Shown here: positions 16,236 to 24,819 of the stretch, piece by piece
Numbering within the stretch: position 1 is the first letter of the stretch
Layout: every line of letters begins with the position of its first letter
From: Alphaproteobacteria bacterium
Lineage (GTDB): Bacteria > Pseudomonadota > Alphaproteobacteria > Thalassobaculales > Thalassobaculaceae
DNA length: 64,000 bases
Assembly: GCA_022822665.1 (NCBI GenBank)
Contig: JAJEAR010000001.1
Coordinates: forward strand, 54,956-118,955
Reading direction: 5' to 3'
Program-made: the position numbers and the translations under genes
Notes under the pieces: model-generated
Seen by the model: only the letters and a program-made list of their open reading frames with translations
Told to the model about the DNA's origin: nothing
Database searches by the model: none

Positions 16236-18319
16236 GATGCCACCTCTATGATCAGGGTACCGTCCGCCTCGACCCGCACCGTGTCTCCGGGGTGAACCAG
16301 TGTGAGCGCATCGAGCTGCTCGATCACCGCCGGGCCTCGCAGCACCCGTGACCGCGCGAGGTCGGCCCGGTCGTAGACGGGGGTGTCGACCGGACTGTCC
16401 GGTGCGAACCATACCTTGCGCCGTCCGACGGGATCCGCGGTGACGCGGGCCGCTGCCTGCAGCGGTCGACCGGCCGTGGCCCGTCCGGTGGCGGTGATCC
16501 GCAGGTTCACGATCTCGATCGGATCGGTCTCGGTGTAGTGGCCGTAGGTGCGTTCGTGCAGACGGTAGAACCGGCTCCTGAGTTCGTCGAGCGGCGTGCC
16601 GGCAAGCGCGTCGGCGAGTACCCCGTCATCGGCCCCGTCGACATCGAGCCAGGGAACGGTCAGTTCGAAGTTCTGGCGCACGTAGCGCATGTCGAAGGCG
16701 ACCTGCACGCGCCGGTCGGCGGTCGGGATCGCCTCGGTGGCAAACCACGAGCCGGCGCGCCGGACAAGGTCCGAGAGGTCATCGGCCACAGCATCGCGGG
16801 TCGCATCGTCATACGGGATCCGCCGGGTGGTCACGAAATCCTCCCTCAGGTCGGAGACCACCAGCCCCTCGGCGCACAGCAGCCCCGGAGCCGGCGGGAC
16901 GATCACCTCGCGCATTTCAAGCGCGCGGGCAACATCGAGCCCGTGCAGCGGTCCGGCCCCGCCGAAGGCCATCAGGGCGAAGTCGCGCGGGTCGTGCCCG
17001 CGTTCAACCGAGATCGTACGCACCGCGCGCACCATGTTCGCGACGACGATGCCGAGCATGCCGTGCGCCGTCCGCTCGATCGAGAACCCGAGGCGTTCGG
17101 CCACCGGCCGGATGGCGTTGCGGGCCAGCCCGGGATCGAGGCGCATGGCACCGCCGAGCAGGTGGTCGGGCAGGCGTCCGAGCACCAGATTGGCGTCGGA
17201 GACCGTGGGCTCGACGCCACCGCGTCCGTAGCAGGCCGGGCCGGGCGCGGCACCGGCACTCACCGGGCCGACCTTCATCAGCCCGTCCCGGTCAAACCAG
17301 GCGACGGATCCTCCGCCCGCACCGACGGTGTGGATGTCGATCATCGGAAGCCGCACCGGGAAACCGGCGACGGTCCGGTCGTAGCCGGTCTCCGCCTCGA
17401 AGTCGCGGATCAGCGCCACATCGGCGCTGGTTCCGCCCATGTCGAGGGTTATGACATCTCCCCGTCCGGCCCGGCGGGCCTGGTGGATCGCCCCGACCGT
17501 GCCGGCCGCAGGGCCGGACAGCGCGGTACGGATCGGCATGTCGCTCGCGCGCCCGACCGACATGAGGCCACCATTGGACTGGTTGATACCGAGCCGTGCC
17601 TGCGGAGCGTAGGCTGCAAACCTCTCGCCGAGCGTGTGCATGTAGGGACCGACCACCGGCTGGAGATAGGCATTGAGCAGCGTGGTCGAGAACCGTTCGT
17701 ACTCGCGGAACTCCGGCTGGACTTCGCTGGAAAGGGATACGCTGCGGTCCGGCAGGCGGGTGCGCAGGGCCTGGCCGAGGCGCTGTTCGTGACCGGGTGC
17801 GAGGAAGGAGAACAGCAGGCAGATCGCGCAGGCCGCGGTGTCGGTGGCCGCGACCTTTTCGACCACCTCGTCGATGGCCTCGTCGGTCAGCTCACGGATG
17901 ACCTGACCCCTGCCGCCGATGCGTTCACCGACTTCGAAACGCAGGTGCCGGGGCGCAAGCGGCGGCGGGTGATCCGCCTTCATGTCGTACATCTTCGGAC
18001 GGATCTGGCGACCGATCTCGAGCAGGTCGCCGAACCCGCCGGTGGTGATGACGGCGACCGGAGCGCCGCGGCGCTGGATCAGGGTATTGGTGGCGACGGT
18101 GGTGCCGTGAGCCAGCCGGGCGATGGCGCCGGGCCGGATGCCCGCCTCGCCCATGACCGCGTCGAGACCCTCGAGAATGGCCCGCGACGGGTCATCCGGA
18201 GTCGAGGGGCGCTTGTGCGGAACCACCCGTCCGTCAACGGTGTTGACCGCGTGGAAGTCTGTAAAGGTGCCCCCGACATCGACACCGATGAGCCAGGCGG
18301 TGTCGTCTGCTGCGGTCAT
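16232..18319 (-). CDS. hyuA: Hydantoinase A / oxoprolinase-family ATPase subunit
   Basis: A 695-residue ASKHA-fold ATP-binding subunit paired with HyuB. The phosphate-binding signature GVDVGGTFTDF is at the N-terminus and is followed by HKRPSTPDDPSRAI. LSGPAAGTVGAI, ITLDMGGTSADVAL and HTVGAGGGSVAWFD complete the hydantoinase/oxoprolinase pattern, with LMAFGGAGPLHG later. The ATG at 18319 overlaps the amidase stop, and its end overlaps hyuB. Known family members use ATP to open hydantoins, 5-oxoproline or lactams; which of these applies here cannot be told. Confidence 0.92.
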   Translation of the reverse strand: MTAADDTAWLIGVDVGGTFTDFHAVNTVDGRVVPHKRPSTPDDPSRAILEGLDAVMGEAGIRPGAIARLAHGTTVATNTLIQRRGAPVAVITTGGFGDLLEIGRQIRPKMYDMKADHPPPLAPRHLRFEVGERIGGRGQVIRELTDEAIDEVVEKVAATDTAACAICLLFSFLAPGHEQRLGQALRTRLPDRSVSLSSEVQPEFREYERFSTTLLNAYLQPVVGPYMHTLGERFAAYAPQARLGINQSNGGLMSVGRASDMPIRTALSGPAAGTVGAIHQARRAGRGDVITLDMGGTSADVALIRDFEAETGYDRTVAGFPVRLPMIDIHTVGAGGGSVAWFDRDGLMKVGPVSAGAAPGPACYGRGGVEPTVSDANLVLGRLPDHLLGGAMRLDPGLARNAIRPVAERLGFSIERTAHGMLGIVVANMVRAVRTISVERGHDPRDFALMAFGGAGPLHGLDVARALEMREVIVPPAPGLLCAEGLVVSDLREDFVTTRRIPYDDATRDAVADDLSDLVRRAGSWFATEAIPTADRRVQVAFDMRYVRQNFELTVPWLDVDGADDGVLADALAGTPLDELRSRFYRLHERTYGHYTETDPIEIVNLRITATGRATAGRPLQAAARVTADPVGRRKVWFAPDSPVDTPVYDRADLARSRVLRGPAVIEQLDALTLVHPGDTVRVEADGTLIIEVAS

Positions 18320-19722
18320 GTTCCGGTTCCACCCAGATCGGGGTGCCGTGCCGTCCAGCCCGCCGCCGCCTCGTGGGCCGCGGCGATCCGGTAGGCCAGT
18401 GCCTCGTCGAACAGCCGGGTGACCACCTGCATCGACAACGGCAGGCCAAGGCCGGAGAAACCGGTCGGAACTGCCAGCGCCGGGTTGCCGGTGATGTTGA
18501 ACGGGGTGCGGGCATGGCGCGAGTAGTGGTACTCCGCCACCTCGGGATCCTCGATCGGAAACGCCGGCTCCATGTTGTTGATGGCAACCACCGCATCGAT
18601 GTCGTCGAACAGGCTGTTGAACTCGCCGGCGAGCCGCGCCCGGGTCCGGGTGGCCTGGACATAGTCGACGCCGCTGAACGCGAGGCCGGGAAGCAGGCGC
18701 TCGAGCAGGAGATGGCCGTAGTCGCCGGGGCGTTCCTTCATCCACTTCTCGTGGACGGCGCAGGCCTCGCACAGCAGGATCACCCGGTTGCAGGCCGCGT
18801 ACTCGGCAAGCGGGCGAACCTCGATCTCGCGGATCTCCGCGCCCAGTGTGGCGAGCAGATCGACCCCGGCCTCGAAGGCGGCCGTCATCTCGGCATCCGC
18901 GGCGAGGTCACGCAGATGGAAGTGCCGGATGACGCCGATACGTACACCGGCGAGATCCGCGGGCTGTTCGGGCAGGAATCCCGGGACCGGCTCGGCGGAA
19001 CTTCCCGGGTCGGCCGGGTCGTGCCCTGCGATCACCGAGAGTGCCAGCGCGTTGTCGGCGACACTGCGCGTCAGCGGGCCGACGTGGTCGAGCGAGAACG
19101 ACAGCGGCACGACGCCGCGCCGGCTGACCCGGCCGTAGGTCGCCTTCATGCCGAACAGCCCGTTCATCGATGCCGGGTTACGGACCGAACCGCCGGTGTC
19201 GCTGCCGAGCGCGACCGGAACGAACCCGGCGGCGACCGCGGCGCCCGAGCCGCTCGACGATCCACCGGGCGAACGGGTGCGGTCCCAGGGATTGCGTGCC
19301 GGTGGCCAGGGCAGGTCGAAGGACGGACCGCCGAGCGCGAACTCGTGGGTGGCGAGCTTGCCGAGCAGGATCCCGCCCGCGGCTCCAAGCCGGGCCGCGA
19401 CCTCCGAGTCGCGCCGGGCGACGGCGCCGTCGAGCAGCCGCGAATGGGCGGTGGTCGGCCATCCCGCGACGTCGATGATGTCCTTGAGCGCGTAGGGAAC
19501 CCCGTGCAGCGGCCCCAGTGCGGCACCCGACATCACCGCGTCCTCCGCGGCGCGTGCCGCGTCAAGCGCCGCCTCGGGTCTCAGCTCGATGAAACTGTCG
19601 AGCTCGCCGTCGTGGCGCTGGATGCGCTCGAGCAGAGCTCGGGTGTACTCCACCGGCGAGAGATGGCGCGCCGCGATCAGCCGGGCCGCTTCTCCGGCAT
19701 CGAGCCACTCGAGCGCGCTCAC
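18316..19722 (-). CDS. Amidase-signature hydrolase, AtzE-like
   Basis: A 468-residue amidase-signature enzyme. The Ser-cisSer-Lys triad is visible: Lys80 in PYALKDI, the cis-Ser within SPGGSSSGSGAAVAAG (about 155-156), and the nucleophile Ser179 in GSDTGGSVRNPAS. The sequence is closer to AtzE/1-carboxybiuret-hydrolase-type amidases than to GatA: there is no gatB or gatC beside it, and a tiny AtzG-like gene precedes it by a 4-bp overlap. It is followed by hyuA with another 4-bp overlap. In context it probably hydrolyses the amide or carbamoyl product released by HyuAB. Confidence 0.85.
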   Translation of the reverse strand: MSALEWLDAGEAARLIAARHLSPVEYTRALLERIQRHDGELDSFIELRPEAALDAARAAEDAVMSGAALGPLHGVPYALKDIIDVAGWPTTAHSRLLDGAVARRDSEVAARLGAAGGILLGKLATHEFALGGPSFDLPWPPARNPWDRTRSPGGSSSGSGAAVAAGFVPVALGSDTGGSVRNPASMNGLFGMKATYGRVSRRGVVPLSFSLDHVGPLTRSVADNALALSVIAGHDPADPGSSAEPVPGFLPEQPADLAGVRIGVIRHFHLRDLAADAEMTAAFEAGVDLLATLGAEIREIEVRPLAEYAACNRVILLCEACAVHEKWMKERPGDYGHLLLERLLPGLAFSGVDYVQATRTRARLAGEFNSLFDDIDAVVAINNMEPAFPIEDPEVAEYHYSRHARTPFNITGNPALAVPTGFSGLGLPLSMQVVTRLFDEALAYRIAAAHEAAAGWTARHPDLGGTGT

Positions 19723-19892
19723 GATCCTGCACCCGGCCGGAACACGTGCGCCGGTTCCTGGTACCAGGCGTTGTCACGGTCCATGGTCTCGATGGTTTGA
19801 CGGGCGGCGTCCACGGCCTTGATTGCGCGGTCGGGACCCACGAACGCCTCAATGGGCTCCGGCAGTCCCGATGCGCCACGCGGTTCGGTCAC
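19719..19892 (-). CDS. 57-residue AtzG-like small subunit
   Basis: A very small gene starting at GTG 19892 and ending at TGA 19719. The start overlaps the aspS stop (GTGA) and the stop overlaps the amidase ATG (ATGA), so it is embedded with no spare bases. The protein begins [19 protein letters not shown] and ends [12 protein letters not shown]. The EPAxVFRP tail is like that of AtzG/DUF4089 proteins, which form a tight complex with AtzE-type amidases. It is a little shorter than usual (about 60-70). Coding potential rests on this motif, the exact overlaps and the partner gene. Confidence 0.6.
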   Translation of the reverse strand: MTEPRGASGLPEPIEAFVGPDRAIKAVDAARQTIETMDRDNAWYQEPAHVFRPGAGS

Positions 19893-21673
19893 GGTCTGTC
19901 ACTCCCGGTCGGTGCCGCGCGGATTGCGCGGCGAATGTGCAGTTCCCGCAACTGGGCGTCGCTGACCTCGCCCGGTGCGCCCATCATCAGGTCCTCGGCG
20001 CGCTGGTTCATCGGGAACAGGATCACTTCGCGGATGTTCGGCTCGTCCGCGATCAGCATCACGATCCTGTCGATGCCGGGCGCGATCCCGCCGTGCGGCG
20101 GAGCGCCGTAGCGGAACGCGGTCAGCATGCCGCCGAACCTGGCCTCGACCTCGTCTGCCGGGTAGCCGGCGATGGCAAAGGCCTTGAGCATCACCTCGGG
20201 AAGATGGTTGCGGATGGCTCCCGACGACAGTTCCACACCGTTGCAGACGATGTCGTACTGGTAGGCCAGGATGTCGAGCGGATCCCTGGTCTCGAGCGCC
20301 TCGAGCCCGCCCTGCGGCATGGAGAACGGGTTGTGGGAGAACGCGATGGCGCCGGTGGTCTCGTCCCGCTCGTACATCGGAAAGTCGACGACCCAGCAGA
20401 ACCGGTAGGTATCGGTTTCGCAGAGCGACTGCTCGTCGCCCAGCCTGACCCGGGCCTGGCCGGCGAGCCGCGCGGCCTCGGCCTCGCCGCCGGCGGCAAA
20501 GAAGATCGCGTCACCGGGCCCGGTTCCGGTGCGTTGGCGCAATTCCGCCACCGCCGCGTCCGCCAGCCGGCTGGCGATCGGACCACGCCCGCCGTCCTCG
20601 CCGAGGATGATGTAGCCCATGCCGGGCGCGCCCTGGGACTGGGCCCAGGCATTCATCCGATCGCAGATCGCGCGCGAGCCGCATCCCGGCCCCGGCAGCG
20701 CTCGGACCACCCCGCCCCCGGCAACGGTCTTCGCGAAGATCGCGAAGTCGCTGCCCTCGAAGATGTCGGAGACATCGCGGATCAGCAGCGGGTTGCGCAG
20801 GTCGGGCTTGTCGGTGCCGTAGTTGAGCATCGCCTCGCTCCAGGGGATGCGCGGGAACGGGCGCGGCACCGGCCTGTCGGAAAATTCCTCGAACACCCCG
20901 GCGAGCACCGGTTCGATCTCGCCGAACACGTCCTCCTGCTCGACGAAACTCATCTCGACGTCGAGCTGGTAGAATTCCCCGGGAGAGCGGTCCGCCCGGC
21001 TGTCCTCGTCGCGAAAGCACGGGGCGATCTGGAAGTAGCGGTCGAAGCCCGCCATCATCACCAGCTGCTTGAACTGCTGCGGCGCCTGGGGCAGGGCGTA
21101 GAACCTGCCCGGGTGCAGCCGTGACGGCACCAGGAAGTCGCGCGCGCCCTCCGGCGAACTCGCGGTCAGGATCGGGGTCTGGAATTCCATGAACTTGCGC
21201 TCGGTCATGCGCCGGCGGATCGAGGCGATGACCCGGGAACGCAGGACGATGTTTGCGTGCAGCCGATCGCGCCTGAGGTCGAGGAACCGGTAGCGCAGCC
21301 GGGTTTCCTCTCCGGCGTCCTCCTCGGCGTTGACCTGCAGCGGCAGGATCCCGGCCGTCGACAGCACCTCGAACGAATCGATGCGCAGCTCGACCTCGCC
21401 GGTCGGCAGGCGCGGATTGACGGTTTCCGGATCGCGCCGGACCACCCTGCCGGTCACGGTGACCACGCTCTCGACCCGGGCCGCCTCGACCGCGGCAAAG
21501 GTGGCATCCTCGACATCGACCACGCACTGGGTCAGTCCGAAGTGGTCCCGCAGATCGAGGAACACCAGCTGCCCGTGGTCGCGGCGACGGTGGATCCACC
21601 CGGAGATCCGGGCAGTCCGGTCGACATGTTCAACCCGCAACTCGTCGCAGCGGTGGGTACGATAGCGATGCAT
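19889..21673 (-). CDS. aspS: Aspartyl-tRNA synthetase
   Basis: A 594-residue class IIb synthetase charging tRNA-Asp (and possibly tRNA-Asn if non-discriminating). The N-terminal OB anticodon-binding domain contains [21 protein letters not shown]. Motif 2 is [19 protein letters not shown], an alphaproteobacterial form. The bacterial GAD insertion follows, and motif 3 is [20 protein letters not shown], with the C-terminal [15 protein letters not shown]. It is the first gene of the long minus-strand run, and its stop overlaps the AtzG-like gene. Confidence 0.96.
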   Translation of the reverse strand: MHRYRTHRCDELRVEHVDRTARISGWIHRRRDHGQLVFLDLRDHFGLTQCVVDVEDATFAAVEAARVESVVTVTGRVVRRDPETVNPRLPTGEVELRIDSFEVLSTAGILPLQVNAEEDAGEETRLRYRFLDLRRDRLHANIVLRSRVIASIRRRMTERKFMEFQTPILTASSPEGARDFLVPSRLHPGRFYALPQAPQQFKQLVMMAGFDRYFQIAPCFRDEDSRADRSPGEFYQLDVEMSFVEQEDVFGEIEPVLAGVFEEFSDRPVPRPFPRIPWSEAMLNYGTDKPDLRNPLLIRDVSDIFEGSDFAIFAKTVAGGGVVRALPGPGCGSRAICDRMNAWAQSQGAPGMGYIILGEDGGRGPIASRLADAAVAELRQRTGTGPGDAIFFAAGGEAEAARLAGQARVRLGDEQSLCETDTYRFCWVVDFPMYERDETTGAIAFSHNPFSMPQGGLEALETRDPLDILAYQYDIVCNGVELSSGAIRNHLPEVMLKAFAIAGYPADEVEARFGGMLTAFRYGAPPHGGIAPGIDRIVMLIADEPNIREVILFPMNQRAEDLMMGAPGEVSDAQLRELHIRRAIRAAPTGSDRP

Positions 21674-21934
21674 GGCGGCAACCTGCGCGAATGGGCCAGA
21701 AAATAACCGGCCGACGGAGTCGCGAAGGCGCCCCGCTCCGGCAGGGCGGCACCCTACCAGCGTTGCAGGCCGGTGTCTTGCCCGAACTGCCGGGAGTTTC
21801 CGGCGAGTTCCGGACTTTCCCGCGGTTGCCCGGCCTGCGCACCGCGAAAACGATCGGAGACGGGCGGCGTGATGCCGGCACCGTTCGACCAGTGAACCCC
21901 TCGCATCGAAGAATCCCGATCGGAGTTCGTCTGA

Positions 21935-22996
21935 TTACGCTCCGGATGAAGTCCGCCAGTCGGAGAGGCTGAGACGACCGACAAGGCCGCTCTCGGTACC
22001 GAGAGCGAGATGGCGTCCGTCCGCCGACCAGCCGAGCGCGGTCACGGCGCCCTCGCCCGGTCGCTTGACCAGAAGTGGCTCATCGCGTTCGATCTGCACG
22101 AGGATGGTGGTCCCGTCCTTGTATCCGGCGGCGATCACGTCATGCCGGGGGTGAGCGGCCACTGCCGTCACCACACCCTCGAAGCCCCACCCGAGGTCGA
22201 GAGGCGCCTTGCCCATGGGGCCGCTCTTGCCGTGGAATGGCCAGCAAATGACGGAGTCCGCGCCGCCGGTCGCCAGGTACCGCCCCTTCGGCAGCCAGCT
22301 CATCGACTTGACCTTCGTCGGGTAGCCAGCCATGCGCATGTCGACGCTGTCGGCGACGCGCCAACCGTGCAGCTCATTCTCCTGCATGGCGGTGACGATG
22401 TACTTCCCGTCCGGGCTCCAGGTCAGATCAAGGTGCGAGCCGGCCCAGGTGAGTCGTTTGGGTTCCTGTGTGCCGAGCTTCGCCCACCAGAGGCTGGCTC
22501 CGCCATAGTGCGCGGCGGCGATCCGTCGTCCTTTCGGGTCAAATGCCAGACCGCTGACCGTGTTTGCATGGTCGAACCGTCCGACTGCGCTTCCATCCCG
22601 GGCAAAAAGGGACACTGTCTTGCCGAAAGCCGCGGCGCACAGGCCGGATGCCCTGCTGACCGCAAGCGGCTCGACCCATCGCCCCGCAATGGCCGCGACT
22701 TCGGTGGTCTCGCCATCGGTATCGGTGCTCACCAGCCGTCCATCATCTCCGCCCGTCAGAACGCGCTTGCCCCCCGGTTCGCCGGCCAGCGACAGACAGG
22801 CTCCGTCATGCGCCGAAACGAAAGACGCAGGACTTGTGCTTTCGCCGTTGATGAATGCAACCCGGCCGTCCACGAGCGCAGCGGCAAGCAGTCCCTTCTC
22901 AAGGAACACAACGCCCACCACGTAGGCGTCAAGATTCCGACCGGTGCCGACGAGATCGAGCAGCGAGGTCTTGCCCTTTTCGGCGAACAGGCTCAT
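21935..22996 (-). CDS. WD40-repeat protein linked to zinc GTPase gene
   Basis: A 353-residue predicted beta-propeller. Roughly seven blades can be traced through recurring motifs such as KRVLTGGDDGRLV, GLAFDPKGRRIAAAHYGGASLW, LTWSPDGKYIVTAMQENELHGW and ALGWSADGRHLALGTESGLV. No signal peptide or enzymatic domain is visible, so it is probably a cytosolic scaffold. Its ATG overlaps the stop of the CobW-type remnant by 4 bp (ATGA at 22993-22996). A WD40 gene coupled to a CobW-family zinc GTPase is a pairing I recall from alphaproteobacterial zinc-responsive loci. Because the upstream GTPase is broken, translation of this gene may now depend on re-initiation. Confidence 0.8.
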   Translation of the reverse strand: MSLFAEKGKTSLLDLVGTGRNLDAYVVGVVFLEKGLLAAALVDGRVAFINGESTSPASFVSAHDGACLSLAGEPGGKRVLTGGDDGRLVSTDTDGETTEVAAIAGRWVEPLAVSRASGLCAAAFGKTVSLFARDGSAVGRFDHANTVSGLAFDPKGRRIAAAHYGGASLWWAKLGTQEPKRLTWAGSHLDLTWSPDGKYIVTAMQENELHGWRVADSVDMRMAGYPTKVKSMSWLPKGRYLATGGADSVICWPFHGKSGPMGKAPLDLGWGFEGVVTAVAAHPRHDVIAAGYKDGTTILVQIERDEPLLVKRPGEGAVTALGWSADGRHLALGTESGLVGRLSLSDWRTSSGA

Positions 22997-23350
22997 GCGA
23001 CGCAGGCCTTGAACTGCTGGCGCAGGTCCAGCTCGTCAATGTTCCGTCCGATGAAGTCCAAGCGACTCTCCCGTTTCTCGTGTGGGCTCCACGGCTTCGT
23101 GAAAGTGCCTTCCATCAGCATATGGACCGCCTGATGACATACTGCCTGTCGTGACCCGAGATTGAGAGTATCTCCCTGGTTCGCAGAAGGTCCCGACCAC
23201 GCTCGACAAGCAGGCGCTGCAACCATTCCGTGAGACGGTTTTCGTCCAGCGGCCGGCCGGTGCGCAGGCAGACGCTCTCCACGGCATCATGGTGTTCATG
23301 ATCGTCTTCAGAAAGAAAGTCCGGCTCGATCGCCAGTCTGTTCCGGGGAC
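22993..23350 (-). pseudogene. CobW/COG0523-type GTPase remnant, truncated and frameshifted
   Basis: Only the C-terminal third of a G3E-family metal GTPase survives. One frame carries RLAIEPDFLSEDDHEHHDAV and ESVCLRTGRPLDENRLTEWL, ending around GHDRQYVI. The next frame continues with HQAVHMLMEGTF, KPWSPHEKRESRLDFIGR and QQFKACVA. The switch lies near 23125-23145 and needs a one-base indel. The N-terminal GTPase domain with its P-loop, about 250 residues, is absent. The His-rich metal-binding stretch between the two domains is still visible. The position between znuA and the WD40 gene suggests it was once part of a znuA-cobW-WD40 transcript. Confidence 0.8.
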
Positions 23351-23388
23351 AGAGCGGCAGCCGCCCCCGGAACGGACCGCAACGTCTG

Positions 23389-23595
23389 CTAGAAACCGGC
23401 AGGGAGCAGCAGGGAGATCGTTCTGCTGTCCTTGCCGGTCCCTCTGCAAACGAAGGACTGCTCGCAGCCGGTCTCGAGCGTCACCGCGCACGTCATCGGA
23501 CCGTCGTCACCATGGTGGGCATCTCCCTGGTTCATGTTCCTCTTTGTCGAAAGCGGGGCCAGTTCCGTGCCTGCCGGAGCGCGGGCAAGCCTCAA
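23389..23595 (-). CDS. Doubtful 68-residue ORF after znuA
   Basis: A short frame whose ATG (23595) overlaps the znuA stop as ATGA, the coupling style common in this genome. The product has HHGDDGP, three cysteines and no recognisable fold. It occupies the place where the N-terminal part of the CobW-type gene would be expected, but has no P-loop. It may be rearranged debris that has kept an old start site. Confidence 0.2.
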   Translation of the reverse strand: MRLARAPAGTELAPLSTKRNMNQGDAHHGDDGPMTCAVTLETGCEQSFVCRGTGKDSRTISLLLPAGF

Positions 23596-24638
23596 GACGT
23601 CAGCGCCTGCGCGAGCGTCATCGCGTTGTGCCGCATCATGTCGAGATAGGTCGGTGCCGGACCGTCCGGGCCGGACAGCGCGCCAGGATAGAGCGTGCCG
23701 CCGACGGCGGCTCCCGACTCGTCGGCGATGCGTTCCAGGAGGCGCGGGTCCGCAATGTTCTCGACAAAGACGGCACGAATTCCCTGTTCCCGGATCTGCC
23801 GGATCAGGCGGACGATATCCTTCGCGGACGCCTCCGACTCGGTACTGAGACCCTGCGGCGCGACAAACTCAAGCCCGTAGTCGCGACCGAAATACTGGAA
23901 CGCGTCGTGTGAGGTAACGATGGTACGGCGGTCAGCCGGCACGCGTGCCACGATCGTGCGGATCTCCGCGTCGAGCGCTTCGATCTCGGCGACGTAGGCT
24001 GCACGGTTCTGGTAGAAGTCGGTCGCATTTTCCGGATCGGCCCTGGCCAGAGCAGCGGTGATGGTGTCGACATAGGCTACGGCATTGCCGAGGCTCTGCC
24101 AGGCGTGCGGGTCGAAAGCGCCATGGTGATGGTGGTCATGGCCTGCCTCGGCGTGCGCCTCTTCTTCGTGGTCGTCATCATGATCGTGCGTCGCCGCCCC
24201 GGCGTGCTTCTCACGGTCGTGATCATGCTCGTCCTCTTCGGTGTGGACCTTGTGGCTGTCGCCGTGATCGTGCTCGTCGCCGAACATGATCGGCTCTATG
24301 CCGTCGGTCGCCATTACCCGGATACCGCGGAAGTCCGAAGCGTCGATCAGCCGGTCAAGCCAGCCCTCGAACCCCAGCCCGTTGACGACAAGGATCCGCG
24401 CTTCGCTGATGGCCCGGGCATCCGCAGGGGTCGGCTGGTAAACATGCGTGTCGCCGTCGGGGCCGACGAGCGTGGTGACGTTGACGTGCTCGCCTCCGAT
24501 GCGCTTGACCATGTCGCCGAGGATCGAAAACGTGGCGACCATCGGGATCGGTCCGCGTGACTGCGCGGCCGCCGGGCCAGCGAGTGACAGGGCGAGGATG
24601 GCGGTGGCGGACGTCAAAAACGCTCTGCGTGCGAGCAT
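23592..24638 (-). CDS. znuA: Zinc ABC transporter periplasmic binding protein
   Basis: A 348-residue cluster A-I solute-binding protein for Zn(II) in the periplasm. The N-terminus MLARRAFLTSATAILALSLA is a signal peptide with a twin-Arg pattern (RRAFL). Predicted zinc ligands follow the family layout: His in DTHVYQPTP, then a long His/Asp/Glu-rich loop (about residues 120-170, with HDHDDDHEEE and HHHHG), His in DPHAWQS, His in TSHDAFQYF, and the C-terminal ENIADPRLLERIADESGA. The partner permease and ATPase genes (znuB/znuC) are not next to it. It is transcribed away from the Zur-like palindrome at 24732, so regulation by zinc is likely. Confidence 0.92.
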   Translation of the reverse strand: MLARRAFLTSATAILALSLAGPAAAQSRGPIPMVATFSILGDMVKRIGGEHVNVTTLVGPDGDTHVYQPTPADARAISEARILVVNGLGFEGWLDRLIDASDFRGIRVMATDGIEPIMFGDEHDHGDSHKVHTEEDEHDHDREKHAGAATHDHDDDHEEEAHAEAGHDHHHHGAFDPHAWQSLGNAVAYVDTITAALARADPENATDFYQNRAAYVAEIEALDAEIRTIVARVPADRRTIVTSHDAFQYFGRDYGLEFVAPQGLSTESEASAKDIVRLIRQIREQGIRAVFVENIADPRLLERIADESGAAVGGTLYPGALSGPDGPAPTYLDMMRHNAMTLAQALTS

Positions 24639-24731
24639 TGAAACTCCTTTCAGGCGTCAGGATGGCGGCGCGGGGTAGCCCGCACGGCGAGACCACCCAC
24701 CGAGACGAAAACCGGCGACAGTGTGTACGCG

Positions 24732-24748
24732 ATGTTATAATATAACAT
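24732..24748. promoter_or_regulatory. Zur-type operator, perfect 8-1-8 palindrome
   Basis: ATGTTATA-A-TATAACAT is a perfect inverted repeat with one central base, in an AT-rich island between two divergent metal genes (znuA and the DUF1636-type gene). It matches the GTTATAnTATAAC core expected for alphaproteobacterial Zur. It overlaps the likely -10 boxes for both directions, so zinc-loaded Zur bound here would repress both. Confidence 0.8.
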
Positions 24749-24768
24749 GACAGTCCTTGTGTTTGCAA
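24739..24768 (-). promoter_or_regulatory. znuA promoter overlapping the Zur operator
   Basis: On the minus strand TTGCAA (24763-24768) and TATATT (24739-24744) are separated by 18 bp, upstream of znuA. The -10 box lies inside the palindrome, which fits repression by Zur. The plus strand has TATAAT at 24736-24741 as a possible -10 for the divergent genes, with no good -35. Confidence 0.5.
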
Positions 24769-24819
24769 GAGTGAGGGTGCCCCCTGTAATTCGGGCGTGG
24801 CGGCAGGAAAGGGATTGAC

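Noticed and set aside
23120..23150. Programmed frameshift in the CobW-type gene
   Set aside because: No slippery site or stimulatory structure was noticed, and the N-terminal GTPase domain is missing anyway, so decay is simpler.
24100..24260. His/Asp-rich reverse-strand repeat resembling a small membrane protein in the opposite frame
   Set aside because: It is the metal-binding loop of ZnuA; the hydrophobic opposite-strand frame is a codon-bias artefact.
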